Origin: Candidatus Parabeggiatoa sp. nov. 2
GTDB lineage: Bacteria; Pseudomonadota; Gammaproteobacteria; Beggiatoales; Beggiatoaceae
Assembly: GCA_002085445.1 (NCBI GenBank)
Contig: NBMI01000029.1
Span: 1-49,909, forward strand
DNA length: 49,909 nucleotides
Direction of reading: 5' to 3'
Shown here piece by piece: positions 49,810-49,909 of this stretch. Within the stretch, counting starts at the first letter, position 1; each line of letters opens with the position of its first letter. The position numbers and the translations under genes are program-made. The notes beneath the pieces are model-generated. The model made no database searches. It was not told the origin of the DNA and saw only the letters and a list, made by a program, of their open reading frames with translations.

Positions 49810-49909
49810 TGACCACTAATGGGCAATTATCTGCACCATCCTTGACAGCATCATTGTCATCGTCGGTATCGCACGCATCGCCAGCACCCTCGCCGTCCGT
49901 ATCGGTTTG
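49784..49909 (-). CDS. TSP3-repeat protein, 5'-most visible part (runs off window)
   Basis: 41 residues plus stop, open at the right edge: [20 protein letters not shown], then [18 protein letters not shown] and stop. The stop arises because a [16 protein letters not shown] segment (about 29 bases) is missing, throwing the array out of frame. It belongs to the same gene as 48481-49809. The total visible array is about 16 TSP3 units. Confidence 0.72.
   Translation of the reverse strand, partial: QTDTDGEGAGDACDTDDDNDAVKDGADNCPLVVNAYQTDTD

Noticed and set aside
48257..49819. Long plus-strand Ser/Pro-rich open frame opposite the TSP3 array
   Set aside because: The repeat GACACCGACGG-type DNA lacks stops on both strands; the minus strand encodes a recognised Ca-binding repeat with conserved cysteines, so this frame is a shadow.

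Overview
The window looks like accessory chromosome of a large-genome, repeat-rich gammaproteobacterium. A filamentous sulfur oxidiser of the Beggiatoa/Thiomargarita/Thioploca type is my best guess. This is inference: the reasons are moderate-to-low GC, an Slt70-type murein transglycosylase, many CHAT/caspase/TPR/LRR/Uma2 proteins, and intergenic DNA saturated with short palindromic repeats such as GGCGATAAATCGCC and CAAAGCTGAAGCTTTGG. No rRNA, tRNA or CRISPR array was recognised.

Layout. 1-4343: cell-wall and envelope genes (goose-lysozyme-like muramidase, MORN lipoprotein, slt). 4344-5138: two MITE-like elements. 5139-7298: secreted caspase-family peptidase with a DUF4384-like tail. 7774-9582: an unrecognised two-gene cassette (membrane coiled-coil protein plus small acidic protein). 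9583-13602: a repeat graveyard holding a small-protein/retropepsin-like pair, a second partial copy of that protease, a zeta-toxin-like tail and a beheaded AAA-ATPase. 13603-19032: a 1809-residue TPR-CHAT protein with 13 near-identical 144-bp repeats. Its 3' end is duplicated downstream as a decayed fragment. 20023-21849: REC-HisKA-HATPase-REC hybrid kinase. 22443-26032: a second TPR-CHAT gene, split by two apparent frameshifts. 26689-29541: Uma2 nuclease and a D12-class adenine methylase, with a deletion-derivative copy of the methylase and an array of LRR-gene 3' ends between them. 30541-34686 (minus): 1381-residue secreted LRR protein. 36052-47036: secreted Cys-motif protein, a 2452-residue pepsin-like/beta-propeller protein and a HEAT-repeat protein. 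47607 to the right edge (minus): thrombospondin-type-3 array with a discoidin domain, broken by two repeat-associated frameshifts.

Themes. (i) Caspase-fold peptidases (one secreted, two CHAT) sit among TPR, LRR and TSP3 repeat proteins, which resembles a conflict, programmed-death or cell-surface recognition island. Functional linkage is inference only. (ii) Non-coding repeat families cross gene boundaries: they sit in frame inside a CHAT gene, overlap a stop codon, truncate an ATPase and abut gene-fragment copies. (iii) Several partial gene copies (CHAT tail, protease middle, methylase ends, LRR C-termini) lie near an intact relative, which points to ongoing recombination or gene conversion at repeats.
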